Notes under the pieces: model-generated
What the model was told of the DNA's origin: nothing
Database searches by the model: none
The model's input: the letters and a program-made list of their open reading frames with translations, nothing else
Shown: one piece after another, positions 26,082 through 36,075 of the stretch
How positions within the stretch are numbered: the stretch's first letter is position 1
How the letters are laid out: the number at the start of each line of letters is the position of its first letter
Position numbers and translations under genes: made by a program
Source: Acidisarcina sp.
GTDB lineage: Bacteria > Acidobacteriota > Terriglobia > Terriglobales > Acidobacteriaceae
DNA length: 64,000 bases
Direction: 5' to 3'
Assembly: GCA_035539175.1 (NCBI GenBank)
Contig: DATLIY010000007.1
Span: forward strand, 558,001-622,000

Positions 26082-27914
26082 TCAATCCCGGACGCGACGT
26101 TGGTGCGTACTGGGGATGTGCATATCTTCCCGGTATTTCGCAACCGTTCTGCGTGTCACGTTGATGCCCTGGGTCTGCAGCAGGTGCGCGATCTGATCGT
26201 CGGTAAGCGGCTTATGCGAATCCTCGTCCTCAATCAGCTTCTTAACCTTGCGCTTCAGCAGCATCAGCGGCGTGCCCGCGCCCTCCGGTCCATTCACGCC
26301 CTCCGAAAAGAAGAAGCGCAGCTCAAAGACCCCCTGCGAGGTGTGGACGTATTTGCTGCTGACGGCCCGGCTGACGGTGGAGGGATGCACTCCGATCTCC
26401 TCCGCGACCTCCTTGATCATCATCGGCTTCAGGGCTTCCACTCCATACTCGAGAAACTCCTGCTGCCGGCGGACGATCGACTCGCAGGTACGCAAGATGG
26501 TGTTCTTGCGCTGCTCGATGTTCCGCATCAACTGCAGCGCCGAACGATACCGCTCCTTGACGTAATCCTTCACGTCTTTCTCGGTTCCATCCTGCGAAAG
26601 CAATTTCCGATACCCCTGGTTCAGGCGGAGAGTCGGCAGATCTTCTTCATTCATCACCACGACGTACTCATCGCCGCGCTTGACGAACGCAACATCCGGC
26701 TCAATCAGCCTTGCATCGGAGCGGTTATAGCGCTGCCCGGGCCGTGGATCGAGGGTACGGATGAATTCGAATGCCCGCTGAACCTGCTCCAGGGGCCTGC
26801 CCACAGCCTTTGCCAGCTCACGAAGATCCCGCTTCTGTAACAGCGACAGATGCGACTCCACAATCTTCGTGACGCACTCGAAGAGCTTCTTACGGCACTC
26901 GATATCAGAATCGGCGGCAGAAGACGCGACCTCTTCCGCGGCCTTCTCCACGGATGCTTCCGAAGAGGTGCTTTCTTCCTCAGCCGTGGGGAGAATTTCC
27001 TGCGCTTCAGTAGCCGCAGCTCGTTTCGCCGCAGACTGGTGCTCCGCGGAGACTGCGTCAAACTCCGCGGCCTGCGCACGAACCTGAAGCAGCAGGCAGT
27101 CACGCAGGTCGCGCGCCGCAATTCCAACAGGATCCAGCCCCTGCACAATGGCAAGAGCGGCCTTGAGGCGTCTGCGCGCGTTCGCGGCCTCTGGATGGTT
27201 CAGCACGGCTTCCTTTGCCATAGGTTTCCCCGTGCGCGGAGCCGCTCCATTCGCACCCGGCGCGTCCGGAGCCGGAGTTACAGCTTCATTCGATCGAGCC
27301 GCTGCCAGGCCCGGGCCGCCATGTGGCTGCGAGGCCTCTTTTGACAGATCGAGCGGAGCCTCCTGCCCTTCCAGGGTCTCGCGAAGAAAGCCCTCAAGCA
27401 GCTCTTCGTCGGTGGCCGTCAGGTATCCATCCTCATCGAGGTTGCCAATAAGGTATTCGGCCGCCTCGCGCACCGCCGGGGACAGACTCAGCGAACCAAG
27501 CTGCCAGAAAAGATGGTCGGTAAGCGTGCTGGGCTGCGACAGGAAGTTCTCAAAAGAAGGCTTGTCGCTAATCTCAAAATTGCTCTGCGTCCGATACCCG
27601 GGGTCGAGGTAATCCTGGAAATATGAGCCAAAGTCGATCTCCTCGAAGGGATCGGATTTCTCGTCCTTGGCTGCATCCGCGGCGACCTCCTCTACCGAGC
27701 GCTCGCGTTCCGCCTCGCGGCCGGCTACCTCATCCAGCAGAGGGACGTTCTCGTCCAGCTCTTCCAGAACCGGATTTTCCACGATTTCGGCGTTGATCAT
27801 CTCTTTCAGTTCGAGCTTGTTCAGCGCCAGAACGCTGACCATCTGCATGAGGCCAGGGGTCAGGACCTGTCGCTGCGACACCTTTAAACTAAGCTTGGGC
27901 TGCAAAAGAGACAT
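26082..27914 (-). CDS. rpoN: RNA polymerase sigma-54 factor with two large insertions
   Basis: The 610-residue protein has the activator-interacting region I (QPKLSLKVSQRQVLTPGLMQ at residues 5-24), an acidic region II, the core-binding domain, the helix-turn-helix segment EIGVHPSTVSRAVSSKY and the RpoN box TRRTVAKYRE near 587-596. Typical sigma-54 has 430-500 residues. The extra length is two low-complexity Ala/Glu/Pro-rich insertions at about 183-240 and 281-340, both within or beside the core-binding region. It directs transcription with AAA+ activators at -24/-12 promoters. The lptB gene is 89 bp upstream and hpf follows. Confidence 0.95.
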   Translation of the reverse strand: MSLLQPKLSLKVSQRQVLTPGLMQMVSVLALNKLELKEMINAEIVENPVLEELDENVPLLDEVAGREAERERSVEEVAADAAKDEKSDPFEEIDFGSYFQDYLDPGYRTQSNFEISDKPSFENFLSQPSTLTDHLFWQLGSLSLSPAVREAAEYLIGNLDEDGYLTATDEELLEGFLRETLEGQEAPLDLSKEASQPHGGPGLAAARSNEAVTPAPDAPGANGAAPRTGKPMAKEAVLNHPEAANARRRLKAALAIVQGLDPVGIAARDLRDCLLLQVRAQAAEFDAVSAEHQSAAKRAAATEAQEILPTAEEESTSSEASVEKAAEEVASSAADSDIECRKKLFECVTKIVESHLSLLQKRDLRELAKAVGRPLEQVQRAFEFIRTLDPRPGQRYNRSDARLIEPDVAFVKRGDEYVVVMNEEDLPTLRLNQGYRKLLSQDGTEKDVKDYVKERYRSALQLMRNIEQRKNTILRTCESIVRRQQEFLEYGVEALKPMMIKEVAEEIGVHPSTVSRAVSSKYVHTSQGVFELRFFFSEGVNGPEGAGTPLMLLKRKVKKLIEDEDSHKPLTDDQIAHLLQTQGINVTRRTVAKYREDMHIPSTHQRRVRD

Positions 27915-28003
27915 AGGCTTCGCTGTTCAATACCTTTCAACCAACCTGCACGTACATTCTACGCAAGAGGGATGCCCGAAAATCACGAGTGGCAATATAA
28001 ATG

Positions 28004-28732
28004 CTATGCGAGCGAGAATCCTTCGCCCAGGTAGATACGGCGAACCTCGGAATCGCGCCCCAACTCCTCGGGCGTCCCGGCTTTAAAGATCCTGCCCTCG
28101 TTGATAATGTAGGCACGATCCGTCACCGAAAGCGTCTCCCGAACATTATGGTCGGTAATCAGGACGCCGATACCACTCGCCTTCAAATCAAAGATGATTT
28201 GTTGCAGGTCCAGAACCGCAATGGGATCGATTCCTGAAAATGGCTCGTCCAGCAGGATGAAGGACGGCTGAATGCAAAGACAACGGGCGATCTCCACCCG
28301 GCGGCGTTCGCCCCCGGAGAGCGCATAACCGCGGGTTTTCCGGATATGCCCCAGGTTCAGTTGATCGATCAGCTTCTCGGTACGGCTCCTGCGCATCTCC
28401 CAGGACAGCGATTGCGCCTCCAGCACCGCCAGGATGTTCTCCTCGACCGTAAGCTTGCGAAATACCGAGGGCTCCTGCGGCAGATAACTGATGCCATACT
28501 GGCGCGCGCGCAGGTACATGGGCACGCGGGTAATATCGGTCGAATCGGCGAGGATGTGGCCACCCTCCGGCGCCAGCAGCCCCACGATCATGTAGAAGGT
28601 GGTCGTCTTGCCCGCGCCGTTTGGCCCCAGAAGACCAACCACTTCGCCCTGCGAAATCTCGAGGCTGACCCCGCGCACGACCTGGCGGCCCTTATACGAC
28701 TTGCTGATTTCGTCGGTCGAAAGCTTCTGCAT
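28004..28732 (-). CDS. lptB: LPS export ABC transporter ATPase LptB
   Basis: The 242-residue ATPase has Walker [11 protein letters not shown], the LptB-type Q-loop region [17 protein letters not shown], the signature [13 protein letters not shown] and Walker [14 protein letters not shown]. With LptF and LptG (not in the window) it powers LPS removal from the inner membrane. Its ATG follows directly on the lptCA stop codon (no bases between), so the two are translated together. rpoN follows, as in proteobacterial lpt-rpoN clusters. Confidence 0.95.
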   Translation of the reverse strand: MQKLSTDEISKSYKGRQVVRGVSLEISQGEVVGLLGPNGAGKTTTFYMIVGLLAPEGGHILADSTDITRVPMYLRARQYGISYLPQEPSVFRKLTVEENILAVLEAQSLSWEMRRSRTEKLIDQLNLGHIRKTRGYALSGGERRRVEIARCLCIQPSFILLDEPFSGIDPIAVLDLQQIIFDLKASGIGVLITDHNVRETLSVTDRAYIINEGRIFKAGTPEELGRDSEVRRIYLGEGFSLA

Positions 28733-31171
28733 TTACCTGGGAACGCGCGTCTCGGTGACGGCGCCCGACTTTCCTCCACTCACACTGACGCTATCATCGC
28801 GACTATTGAAAATCAACGCGGCGCCCGTCACGGTTCCCCGCTCGGGATCCACCAGCCGCGGAGGAGCGGAGGGCGTGCCCGCGAGCACGAACAAGCCGGT
28901 CTGGGTGCTATAGGCCAGCCGCTCTCCAGTCCCCTTGCGGCCAGCCTGCTCCAGGCTCACGTGTCCGGTTGCAGTCAGGTGATCGACCTGCGCCTGCATC
29001 CCGCTGCTTTTCTGTCCCGGGGCCTGCTGGCCCGGCGCCAGCACCACCTCGGTCTCGTCCGAGCGAATCGTTCCCGCCCCATCCTGCGCGATCACTTTGC
29101 CGCGGAAGACCGCCTTACGCTCGGCATCGGAGTAGACCAGATCGCGGCTCTGCAGGCGCACCACGCCCTGCTGCTTGCCCGCGCTGGAAGGGCTAAGGAA
29201 CGCCGCATTCACCTGCCCCTTGCCTCCAGCCCCATCGCCGTGCGCCTTCAGCGTCTGCTGCGCACGAGAGAGCTCGATCACCGGCGCCGCAATCGAATTG
29301 GTTCCCTGCCAAAGCCGCGCCTGGCCACGGAAGACCGCATCGCCCGAGGCGCGCAGCAGATTGGCCCGATCGGCCACAATATGCACAGGATCCTGGCCGC
29401 CAAAGGCAACCGGCGCTCCGCTGAAGCCCTGGCCGGGGCCCTGGTTTGGACCCTGATTGGGGCCTTGATTAGGTCCTTGCTGGTAGGTAGCCTTCACATC
29501 GCCCTCGGCCAACGCATCGCCGCTGGCTCGCGCTACCTCAAACGTCTGTGCCGTAATCTCCAGGCCACCCTGCAAAATGCGAGGAGATCCATCCAGCCGA
29601 AGCACCTGGCTGCTGCCGGTGTACTCGGCTCGCTGAGCTTTCGCTGTCAGCGCAGGCTGCTCCGCCTTGCCTTTTTGCTTTCCCGGAGTCTGCGTCAGCA
29701 CCACGTTACCCTGCTGCAGCGCGGATTGAATCTCAATTGCGGAAGAATTTGGCGACCCCGGCCTGGCGGTCTTGTCCCCGGCCTTCTCCCCCATCGCCGG
29801 CCGCGATTTCCTATCCGGCTGCAACTTCACTAGCAGCGTATCGCCGGTGCTGGTCTGGGTCGCGCCATCCGCGGATACATCCGTCAGACGCGTGTGCCCC
29901 TTCCCCTCCAGGCTGGTCAGGGTCATACCCGGGCCGAGATTTGCCAGCAGCGAGTCCCCCTGCAAAGTCTCATTCTCTGGCGGCGTATTGGAACGGTTGG
30001 TATGCAGCACGACCACGGCGTTACCGGTCGCCAGGGAGCGCACCGGATTCGAATGACGATTCGCATCCGCGACAAAATCCATATCCAGCTGATTTGCCCG
30101 AACCTGGCGATTTGCCGAGCCTTTGGGATCGCCAGCCAGCCGGATCTGCTCCTCAAGCATGCTGACGGAGTTGCGCAGTTGCGCGTGTCGCAGCATTCCC
30201 TTGCTGCCAAACTGCACCGTACCTTCTCCCGCGGTTGCCCGCAGGCGGCGCTCTGCATCTTCGGAATGGAAGAGGACTCCGCCAGCCAGGTGCGCGCTCT
30301 GCGGCTCGCTTTTCTGGTCCAGCACTATGGAACCGCTCTGCGCCATCAACTCCCGGCCATCGTCCGTCTTCAGATGTACATTGCCGCGCGCCTCCGCGTG
30401 CTCCGCCGAACCATCCGGACGAAAATACAGAGTCAGTTGATCGGCCTCGCTCCGCCCCTGCAGGTATTTCGAATCCACATTCCATAAGATGGCCTGGCGC
30501 GCATCCCGAAGAAACTGTGCATGGCTGGAGTGAAGAAGAAAGGCTTTGCCGCGCAGGCTGCTGTTGAGCTCAACTGCGCTGGACAACAGCAGTTCGCCCT
30601 TCTGAGAGTCGTAATTCGCCCCGGTAGCCTTGCCCTCCGCCTGCGGAAAGCGGAATTCCACGGTCTTATCCGTTGAGGCGATGCCGGTGTTCTTGTCGAA
30701 GACCAGGCCGCTCGTCTTCACATGGATCGTGGACGGGCCGTGGTCGCTGCTTGGCGCCTTGTTGGAACCGGTGGGGGCCGGCGCCTGCAGGTCCAGCTCC
30801 ACATCGCCGTTGGCCTGGGCTATCCCCTTGATCGGATCGTATTCAAAATCCGAGCCATAGATCCGGTCGGTTCGATCTCCCTGTTTGCCGTAGAGGATGA
30901 TGCTGACGTCGTGCAGCGTGGCGCGTCCCCCGCCCTTATATTGCACGGCCTTGGCCGCGTGCAGGGTAAAAAGCGTGCGCCCCTTCTGCGACTTCGAAAA
31001 GGTGAATCCCTGGGCGGACGACTGAACATGAACTCCCAGCTTCTCAGGCAGATCCCGCACCAGATGACGCCGGGCAAAACGCGCAGCCCCGAAAAAGAGA
31101 AGAATCGTCGTTACCAGCAAAACTGCCAGTATGACGATGCCGGTCCGGAGCCTTTCTACCGTTATGCGCAT
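28733..31171 (-). CDS. LptC-LptA fusion, LPS transport bridge protein
   Basis: The 812-residue protein has one N-terminal membrane helix (about 10-30). It is followed by an LptC-type beta-jellyroll (residues to about 200) and further OstA/LptA-like beta repeats to the C-terminus, marked by phrases such as ATGHVSLEQAG, GDAVFRGQARL and SDETEVVLAPGQ. E. coli LptC has 191 and LptA 185 residues, so this looks like one chain carrying the inner-membrane anchor and much of the periplasmic bridge. A GPNQ tandem repeat interrupts it near residues 560-580. It is followed without gap by lptB. Confidence 0.88.
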   Translation of the reverse strand: MRITVERLRTGIVILAVLLVTTILLFFGAARFARRHLVRDLPEKLGVHVQSSAQGFTFSKSQKGRTLFTLHAAKAVQYKGGGRATLHDVSIILYGKQGDRTDRIYGSDFEYDPIKGIAQANGDVELDLQAPAPTGSNKAPSSDHGPSTIHVKTSGLVFDKNTGIASTDKTVEFRFPQAEGKATGANYDSQKGELLLSSAVELNSSLRGKAFLLHSSHAQFLRDARQAILWNVDSKYLQGRSEADQLTLYFRPDGSAEHAEARGNVHLKTDDGRELMAQSGSIVLDQKSEPQSAHLAGGVLFHSEDAERRLRATAGEGTVQFGSKGMLRHAQLRNSVSMLEEQIRLAGDPKGSANRQVRANQLDMDFVADANRHSNPVRSLATGNAVVVLHTNRSNTPPENETLQGDSLLANLGPGMTLTSLEGKGHTRLTDVSADGATQTSTGDTLLVKLQPDRKSRPAMGEKAGDKTARPGSPNSSAIEIQSALQQGNVVLTQTPGKQKGKAEQPALTAKAQRAEYTGSSQVLRLDGSPRILQGGLEITAQTFEVARASGDALAEGDVKATYQQGPNQGPNQGPNQGPGQGFSGAPVAFGGQDPVHIVADRANLLRASGDAVFRGQARLWQGTNSIAAPVIELSRAQQTLKAHGDGAGGKGQVNAAFLSPSSAGKQQGVVRLQSRDLVYSDAERKAVFRGKVIAQDGAGTIRSDETEVVLAPGQQAPGQKSSGMQAQVDHLTATGHVSLEQAGRKGTGERLAYSTQTGLFVLAGTPSAPPRLVDPERGTVTGAALIFNSRDDSVSVSGGKSGAVTETRVPR
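29426..29480 (-). repeat. 12-bp tandem repeat coding GPNQ in lptCA
   Basis: Within lptCA the bases encode three GPNQ units followed by GPGQG. The copies are imperfect at the DNA level (ggtcctaat/ggccccaat-type variants on the minus strand), which points to an older expansion kept at the protein level. Confidence 0.75.
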
Positions 31172-31237
31172 TCAAGCCATCTTCTCATCTTCCCTGCAGG
31201 CACCGGACACCTGGTTTCAAGCTTTCCGTTCAACTTC

Positions 31238-31846
31238 CTAGTTCAATCTCTGCAGCCTGGCTACGAGCTTCTGAGCAAGGTTTTCTCCCGACTCCGACCA
31301 CAGCAACCGGCTACTGATCCCGCAGTTGGCCTGGATGGCGTTGGTCAGCTCCACCAACTGCGCCACGTTGCGCTTCACATATTCCGCTCCCTCGGGATCG
31401 AGTTCCACATCCTCATGCAAAAAGTAGCTGTCCAGCCCAAGATCGACGCGTATATGGCCATTCTGCTCATAGGCTCCTTCATCGAACTCCGGCCCGAAGC
31501 CCACGACACGGACGACAGCGGGCTCCTTCCTCCACATCATGTCGAGGCCACCCTCCGCCACCGGCGTCCACAGATCCCACTTGATCTCGAATTCATAGGC
31601 AAAATCATCGTGCAGCAGATCAATCGCCTCGGCCACAGCCTCGGGAAAGCCTGCCCCCTCTGAATCGACAAAGATATGCTGAAAAACTGGAGCCTCGTTC
31701 CACGAGATGGGATAAACGGCGGATGCGGAGACGGTGGACGCGCCCCCCACCAGCGGGAACTGCTTGAGCACCGAAATTATCGCCGGAGCAAGAGCGTCCA
31801 GGCGAAAGTTCGGAAACCAGAGGCTGAGATAGATCTGATCTGCCAT
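31238..31846 (-). CDS. Conserved hypothetical protein
   Basis: The 202-residue protein starts MADQIYLSLWFPNFRLDAL and is acidic, with no signal peptide, membrane helix or motif I recognise. It has several aromatic-rich strands (WDLWTPVAEGG, GLDSYFLHEDVEL), so an alpha/beta globular fold is likely. It lies between glyS (167-bp gap) and lptCA (66-bp gap) on the same strand and may be co-transcribed with the lpt genes. Reading-frame quality and codon use fit a real gene. No function is proposed. Confidence 0.75.
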   Translation of the reverse strand: MADQIYLSLWFPNFRLDALAPAIISVLKQFPLVGGASTVSASAVYPISWNEAPVFQHIFVDSEGAGFPEAVAEAIDLLHDDFAYEFEIKWDLWTPVAEGGLDMMWRKEPAVVRVVGFGPEFDEGAYEQNGHIRVDLGLDSYFLHEDVELDPEGAEYVKRNVAQLVELTNAIQANCGISSRLLWSESGENLAQKLVARLQRLN

Positions 31847-32013
31847 GCTGTCAGTTTAGACGCTGGAGGCCCATGATTTGGTGCATCTATCGAAAATCGG
31901 CAACCGCCTGCATAGTCCGGATGAGCTTTCGCGCGGATGAGCGAACGGATCGGCGGCTCCTATCGTTCGAACCCTGACGTCGCTCGAAACCAGACGGCCT
32001 GTTCCAGAGTCTC

Positions 32014-34119
32014 CTAGCTCGCGACAATCTCGCTGAAATCCGCAACTCGCGAGAATCCATGGAGCACGGAGGCGATCAGCGCCAGACGGTTGCGGCGTAG
32101 CTGTGCATCCGGAGCCATCACCATCACCTTGTCGAAGAAGCCATCCACGGCGGGCCGCAGGGTTGCAATCTGCTCCAGCGCTTCTTTGTAACTTTGACTG
32201 TTACGAAGAGCCTCGACGCGCGGCGCCAGTGCAGCGGCCTCGGTCGCCAGTAAGGTCTCCGCAGGATCTTCGAGCAGCGCTGCCTCAACCGTGGAGGTGA
32301 TGGTCTCCCCCTTCTCCGCAGCCTGCCGCAGGATGTTCTTGATGCGCTTGAATGCCCCGGAGATAGCGACAAAATCCTCCGAGCCGCGAACATTGGTGAG
32401 CGCCTCCACGCGGCTGATTGCATCTGGAACCGTCGTAAGATCGGTGGCCAGCACGGCCTTGGTCACGTCATACGCAAAGCCCTTCACATCCCGCAGATAG
32501 AACTCCAGCCGCTCCGCCAGAAACTGCTGGACGGCATCCGAAGCCCCGGCGGCATTCGGCTGGTGGGATGCCGCGACGGCAATTTCGCGCAGTTGCGACA
32601 GGCGGACAGGCAGCCCGGACTCCGCCAGTATTTTGATGACTCCGTTCGCCGCCCTGCGCAGCGCGAATGGGTCCTTGGATCCAGTGGGTTCGAGGCCGAT
32701 CGCGAACATGTCCACGACGGTGGCCATGCGGTCCGCCAGCCCCAGCAACTGTCCTTCGACGCTGCCGGGGATTCTGTCCTCCATCGACGCCGGCATGTAC
32801 TGCGTGTAAATCGCCTGCGCTACGGTTTCCCCGTGGCCCTGAGCCCGCGCATACAGGCCGCCGACGATTCCCTGCAGCTCGGTGAATTCCTTTACCAGCT
32901 CTGCGGTCAGATCGGTCTTCGCCAGGCGTACGGCCTTCAGCAGCTCCGACTTGTTGAGGGATACTCCCCCCTGCGCGGCCACATCCGCCAGGCTCTCCGC
33001 CAAGCGCAGGTTTGCTTCGGTCTTCGCCAGGTAGCTGCCGAGATCCTTCTGAAAGGTGACCGACTTCAGCATCTCCACCCGGCCATCGAGAGAGATCTTC
33101 TGATCGTAGTTCCAGAAGAAGCGCGCATCGTTAAAGCGAGCGCGCAGCACCCGCTCGTTGCCATGCCGGATGAGCCCCTGAGGATCCCCTTCCGTATTCA
33201 GCACCGCGAGGAAATAGGGAGCCAGTTTGCCATCGGCGCTCTCCACCGCGAAGTACTTCTGGTGGTCGCGCATTACCGTTACCAGAACCTCCTCGGGAAG
33301 GGTCAGGTACTCCTGCTCAAAGCTGCCCAGCAGCACCGAGGGCCACTCTGTGAGATTCGCGACGGTATCCACCAGCGGTTCATCCTCGCGCCAGCGAGCT
33401 CCGGCCACGGTACGCGTTGCTGCGTCCAGCGCCTTGCGAATGCGATGGATGCGGGCTTCCACGCTCACCATCACCTTGGCCGCGTCCAGCGCTGCAACGT
33501 AGCTCGCTGGATTGGCAATTGGCACTGGAGCTTCGCCGTGGAGGATGCGGTGGCCATAGCTCTGGTTGGAGGCGGTAATGCCGGCAAACTCCACCGGCAC
33601 CGTCTCTCCATCGAGAAGGGCGAGCAGCCAGCGCAGCGGGCGCACAAAGCGCTCCGGCTTTCCCGCGCGCCAATACATATTCTTCGGCCAGTAGATGCTG
33701 GCGATCTCCTGCGGCAGAAGCGAGGGAATCACCTCGACCGCTGCGCGGCCGGAACGCTTGACGGTGGCCGAAACGTACTCGCCCTTGGCGTTCGTCAGTT
33801 TGGTCAGCTCGCCAACTTCCACGCCGGCCTTTTTCGCGAAGGCGAGTGCAGCGGGAGTCGCCGCTCCATCCTTGAAGGCCACCTTCCACGAGGGACCAGT
33901 GAGTTGCTCTTCGATGTCCTGCTGCCTGGCAAGCACGCCTTGCACATGCACCGCCAGGCGGCGCGGCGTGGAATACGTCAGCACCGCCGCATGTTGCTCC
34001 GGCAGCAACCTTTCGCGCACCAGCAGCGCTTCCACACGATGAGAAAGATCCGCAAGCGCCGCGGCAATCATCCGCGCGGGAATCTCTTCCAGTCCAATTT
34101 CCAAAAGAAAGTCAGCCAT
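32014..34119 (-). CDS. glyS: Glycyl-tRNA synthetase beta subunit
   Basis: The 701-residue protein matches bacterial GlyS: FLLEIGLEEIPARMI at the start, then TGPSWKVAFKDG, MRDHQKYFAVE and the C-terminal anticodon-binding region with DKVMVMAPDAQLRRNRL. It pairs with the alpha subunit encoded just upstream to charge tRNA-Gly. Length is normal (E. coli 689). The stop of glyQ lies 102 bp upstream. Confidence 0.96.
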   Translation of the reverse strand: MADFLLEIGLEEIPARMIAAALADLSHRVEALLVRERLLPEQHAAVLTYSTPRRLAVHVQGVLARQQDIEEQLTGPSWKVAFKDGAATPAALAFAKKAGVEVGELTKLTNAKGEYVSATVKRSGRAAVEVIPSLLPQEIASIYWPKNMYWRAGKPERFVRPLRWLLALLDGETVPVEFAGITASNQSYGHRILHGEAPVPIANPASYVAALDAAKVMVSVEARIHRIRKALDAATRTVAGARWREDEPLVDTVANLTEWPSVLLGSFEQEYLTLPEEVLVTVMRDHQKYFAVESADGKLAPYFLAVLNTEGDPQGLIRHGNERVLRARFNDARFFWNYDQKISLDGRVEMLKSVTFQKDLGSYLAKTEANLRLAESLADVAAQGGVSLNKSELLKAVRLAKTDLTAELVKEFTELQGIVGGLYARAQGHGETVAQAIYTQYMPASMEDRIPGSVEGQLLGLADRMATVVDMFAIGLEPTGSKDPFALRRAANGVIKILAESGLPVRLSQLREIAVAASHQPNAAGASDAVQQFLAERLEFYLRDVKGFAYDVTKAVLATDLTTVPDAISRVEALTNVRGSEDFVAISGAFKRIKNILRQAAEKGETITSTVEAALLEDPAETLLATEAAALAPRVEALRNSQSYKEALEQIATLRPAVDGFFDKVMVMAPDAQLRRNRLALIASVLHGFSRVADFSEIVAS

Positions 34120-34221
34120 TCGAGTTCTATCTTTTTCCGGGGAGATCGCTTCCCCTCAGGAGCGAACGCGCTCCCGCGTCAAAAAAATCGTTGGTTCCGG
34201 CAACGCGCAAGCCCTGCCGGT

Positions 34222-35202
34222 TCAAGCAGCGTCCGGGGCCGCCTGCTGCGCATATGCCTTGGCCACACCCACCGCCAGCGCCCGAATACGCGCAATCACG
34301 CCGACGCGCTCCGTCACCGAAATGGCGCCGCGTGCATCCAGCAGGTTGAACAGATGCGAGCACTTCAAACAAAGGTCATAGGCAGCCAGCAGCGGAAAGC
34401 GACGCCGCGTAGCCGGGTCTGCATCTTCCGGAATCTGCCGCGACTGATCGAGCAGCGACTGGCACTCCGCCTCATACAGCCGCAGATGCTCCCACAGCTT
34501 CTCGATGTCGGCGTACTCAAAGTTATAGACCGAGAATTGCAGCTCTTCCTGCAGCCTGACGTCGCCGTATGTCACCGCCCGCCCGGTTGCGGCGTCGTGC
34601 GCCCACACAATGTCGTAGATGGAATCGACATCCTGCAGAAAGGCCGCGATGCGCTCCAGCCCATAGGTAATCTCGCCCGAGATAGGGTCAAGGTCGATGC
34701 CGCCACATTGCTGGAAGTAGGTGAACTGCGTAATCTCCAGCCCATCCAGCATCACCTGCCAGCCAATGCCCCACGCGCCCAGGGTTGGCGACTCCCAGTT
34801 ATCCTCTTCGAACTTGAGGTCATGCTCGCGCAGATCGATGCCAATCGCTCCCAGCGATTCCAGATAGATCTCCTGGATATTGACCGGCGGCGGCTTGAGG
34901 ATCACCTGAAACTGCGTGTGCTTGAACAGGCGATTCGGATTCTCGCCATAGCGCCCATCCGCCGGGCGGCGCGAGGGCTGCGCGTAAGCGATGCTGATCG
35001 GCTTTGGCCCCAGCACTCGCAAAAACGTGTCTGGCGACATCGTGCCCGCGCCAACCTCAACATCGTAGGGCTGCTGCAGCACGCATCCGCGCTCCGCCCA
35101 GAAGCTCTGCAGACGGAAGAGCAGTTGCTGAAAGGTAAGCGGCACGCGCGGAGCGCCTGTCGCGGAGGAGTTCTGGTTCCTGGAGGAAACAATCGAGGCC
35201 AC
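34222..35202 (-). CDS. glyQ: Glycyl-tRNA synthetase alpha subunit
   Basis: The 326-residue protein matches GlyQ, the catalytic class II subunit: [37 protein letters not shown], and [20 protein letters not shown]. It forms glycyl-adenylate and works as an alpha2beta2 enzyme with GlyS. About 15 extra residues precede the conserved start. It is transcribed before glyS on the minus strand and follows recO by 60 bp. Confidence 0.96.
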   Translation of the reverse strand: MASIVSSRNQNSSATGAPRVPLTFQQLLFRLQSFWAERGCVLQQPYDVEVGAGTMSPDTFLRVLGPKPISIAYAQPSRRPADGRYGENPNRLFKHTQFQVILKPPPVNIQEIYLESLGAIGIDLREHDLKFEEDNWESPTLGAWGIGWQVMLDGLEITQFTYFQQCGGIDLDPISGEITYGLERIAAFLQDVDSIYDIVWAHDAATGRAVTYGDVRLQEELQFSVYNFEYADIEKLWEHLRLYEAECQSLLDQSRQIPEDADPATRRRFPLLAAYDLCLKCSHLFNLLDARGAISVTERVGVIARIRALAVGVAKAYAQQAAPDAA

Positions 35203-35262
35203 GCCTGCAACTCTCTGACAAGTAGATTTTCTACAAGAGATTCTAAATGATGCGGCTGGCCA

Positions 35263-36006
35263 TCAGCCGCCAAGCCGATAGAGAACGGATGCGGTGGTCA
35301 ATTTGCGCTCCATGTTCCGCTCCAGCGACTGCAGAGCGAAGCGCCGCAGATCCGCCGCACGATGGCGCGGCCAGGGCTCCGGCGCAAGCCCGGAGATGGG
35401 CGAGCGGAAGACTCGCAGAGCCAGGGCATGAGAATCGGGGGAGATCTGACTGTAGCCGCCGCGCTTGTGCTGCGCACAGAAGAAGCCATTTGCCTGCGCG
35501 TGGAAGAAAGCCGGGGCACCCGCAAGCGGCACGCCGCACACCACACAGCGCGATAGATCGGGCAGCCAGCCCATCAGTCGCGTCACCCACAGCGCGAAGT
35601 AGGTGAGCGGCATCCAGGGCTGCTCCACCCGGGTGTATTCCAGCACGGCCAGCAGCAGGCGAAAGACGGTCTCCTGCGGATCGTGGTCGGGCAGGGTGTC
35701 TTCCAGCACTTCGCTGAAGAAGGCCAGCACTGCCGCCCGCGCGTAATCCACCGGCTGCGAGAGCGGCGAGCTCAGAATTTCACAGGAATCCAGCCGGACC
35801 AGCTCCTGCCGGGGCTTCTCGGCGTAGCTGGCGCGGACATAGGTCATCGGCTCAAGCGCGCCTCCAAAGCGGCGCCGCGACTTCATGGCAGCCTTGGCCA
35901 CGCCCTTGATCTTCCCCTGGTCCCGGGTGAAGAGAGAAACGATCTGATCTGCTTCATGCAAAGGCCAGGTGCGGAGCACAATTGCTTCAGCCTGGTGCGC
36001 AATCAA
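35263..36006 (-). CDS. recO: DNA repair protein RecO
   Basis: The 247-residue protein has the RecO N-terminal OB fold (AEAIVLRTWPLHEADQIVSLF), a helical body, and a zinc-type segment CVVCGVPLAG with FFCAQH. RecO helps RecR load RecA onto gapped DNA. I chose TTG 36006, because AAGGA lies 7 bases before it; a TTG at 36024 would add six residues and overlap the ferredoxin terminator. Confidence 0.88.
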   Translation of the reverse strand: MIAHQAEAIVLRTWPLHEADQIVSLFTRDQGKIKGVAKAAMKSRRRFGGALEPMTYVRASYAEKPRQELVRLDSCEILSSPLSQPVDYARAAVLAFFSEVLEDTLPDHDPQETVFRLLLAVLEYTRVEQPWMPLTYFALWVTRLMGWLPDLSRCVVCGVPLAGAPAFFHAQANGFFCAQHKRGGYSQISPDSHALALRVFRSPISGLAPEPWPRHRAADLRRFALQSLERNMERKLTTASVLYRLGG

Positions 36007-36028
36007 ACCGGTATCCTTCCGCAAACAA

Positions 36029-36054
36029 AACGCGCAGCTCTAAAGCTGCGCGTT
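36029..36054 (-). terminator. Intrinsic terminator of the ferredoxin gene
   Basis: An 11-bp perfect stem (AACGCGCAGCT with AGCTGCGCGTT, 4-base loop) lies 21 bases after the ferredoxin stop. On the minus strand it runs into TTTTGTTTG and ends just before the recO ribosome site, so some read-through into recO is possible. Confidence 0.8.
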
Positions 36055-36075
36055 GCCTGTGCTACTCGCAAAAAA

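Noticed and set aside
34150-34200. GGAGCG/CGCTCC hairpin between glyQ and glyS
   Set aside because: On the transcribed strand no T run follows the stem, and the two genes are normally co-transcribed, so it was not called a terminator.
32563-35250. Very long (895-codon) open frame on the plus strand, antisense to glyQ and glyS
   Set aside because: The opposite strand carries complete, well-conserved GlyQ and GlyS. The antisense product is rich in Arg, His, Gln and Leu and resembles no family; such shadows are common in GC-rich DNA.
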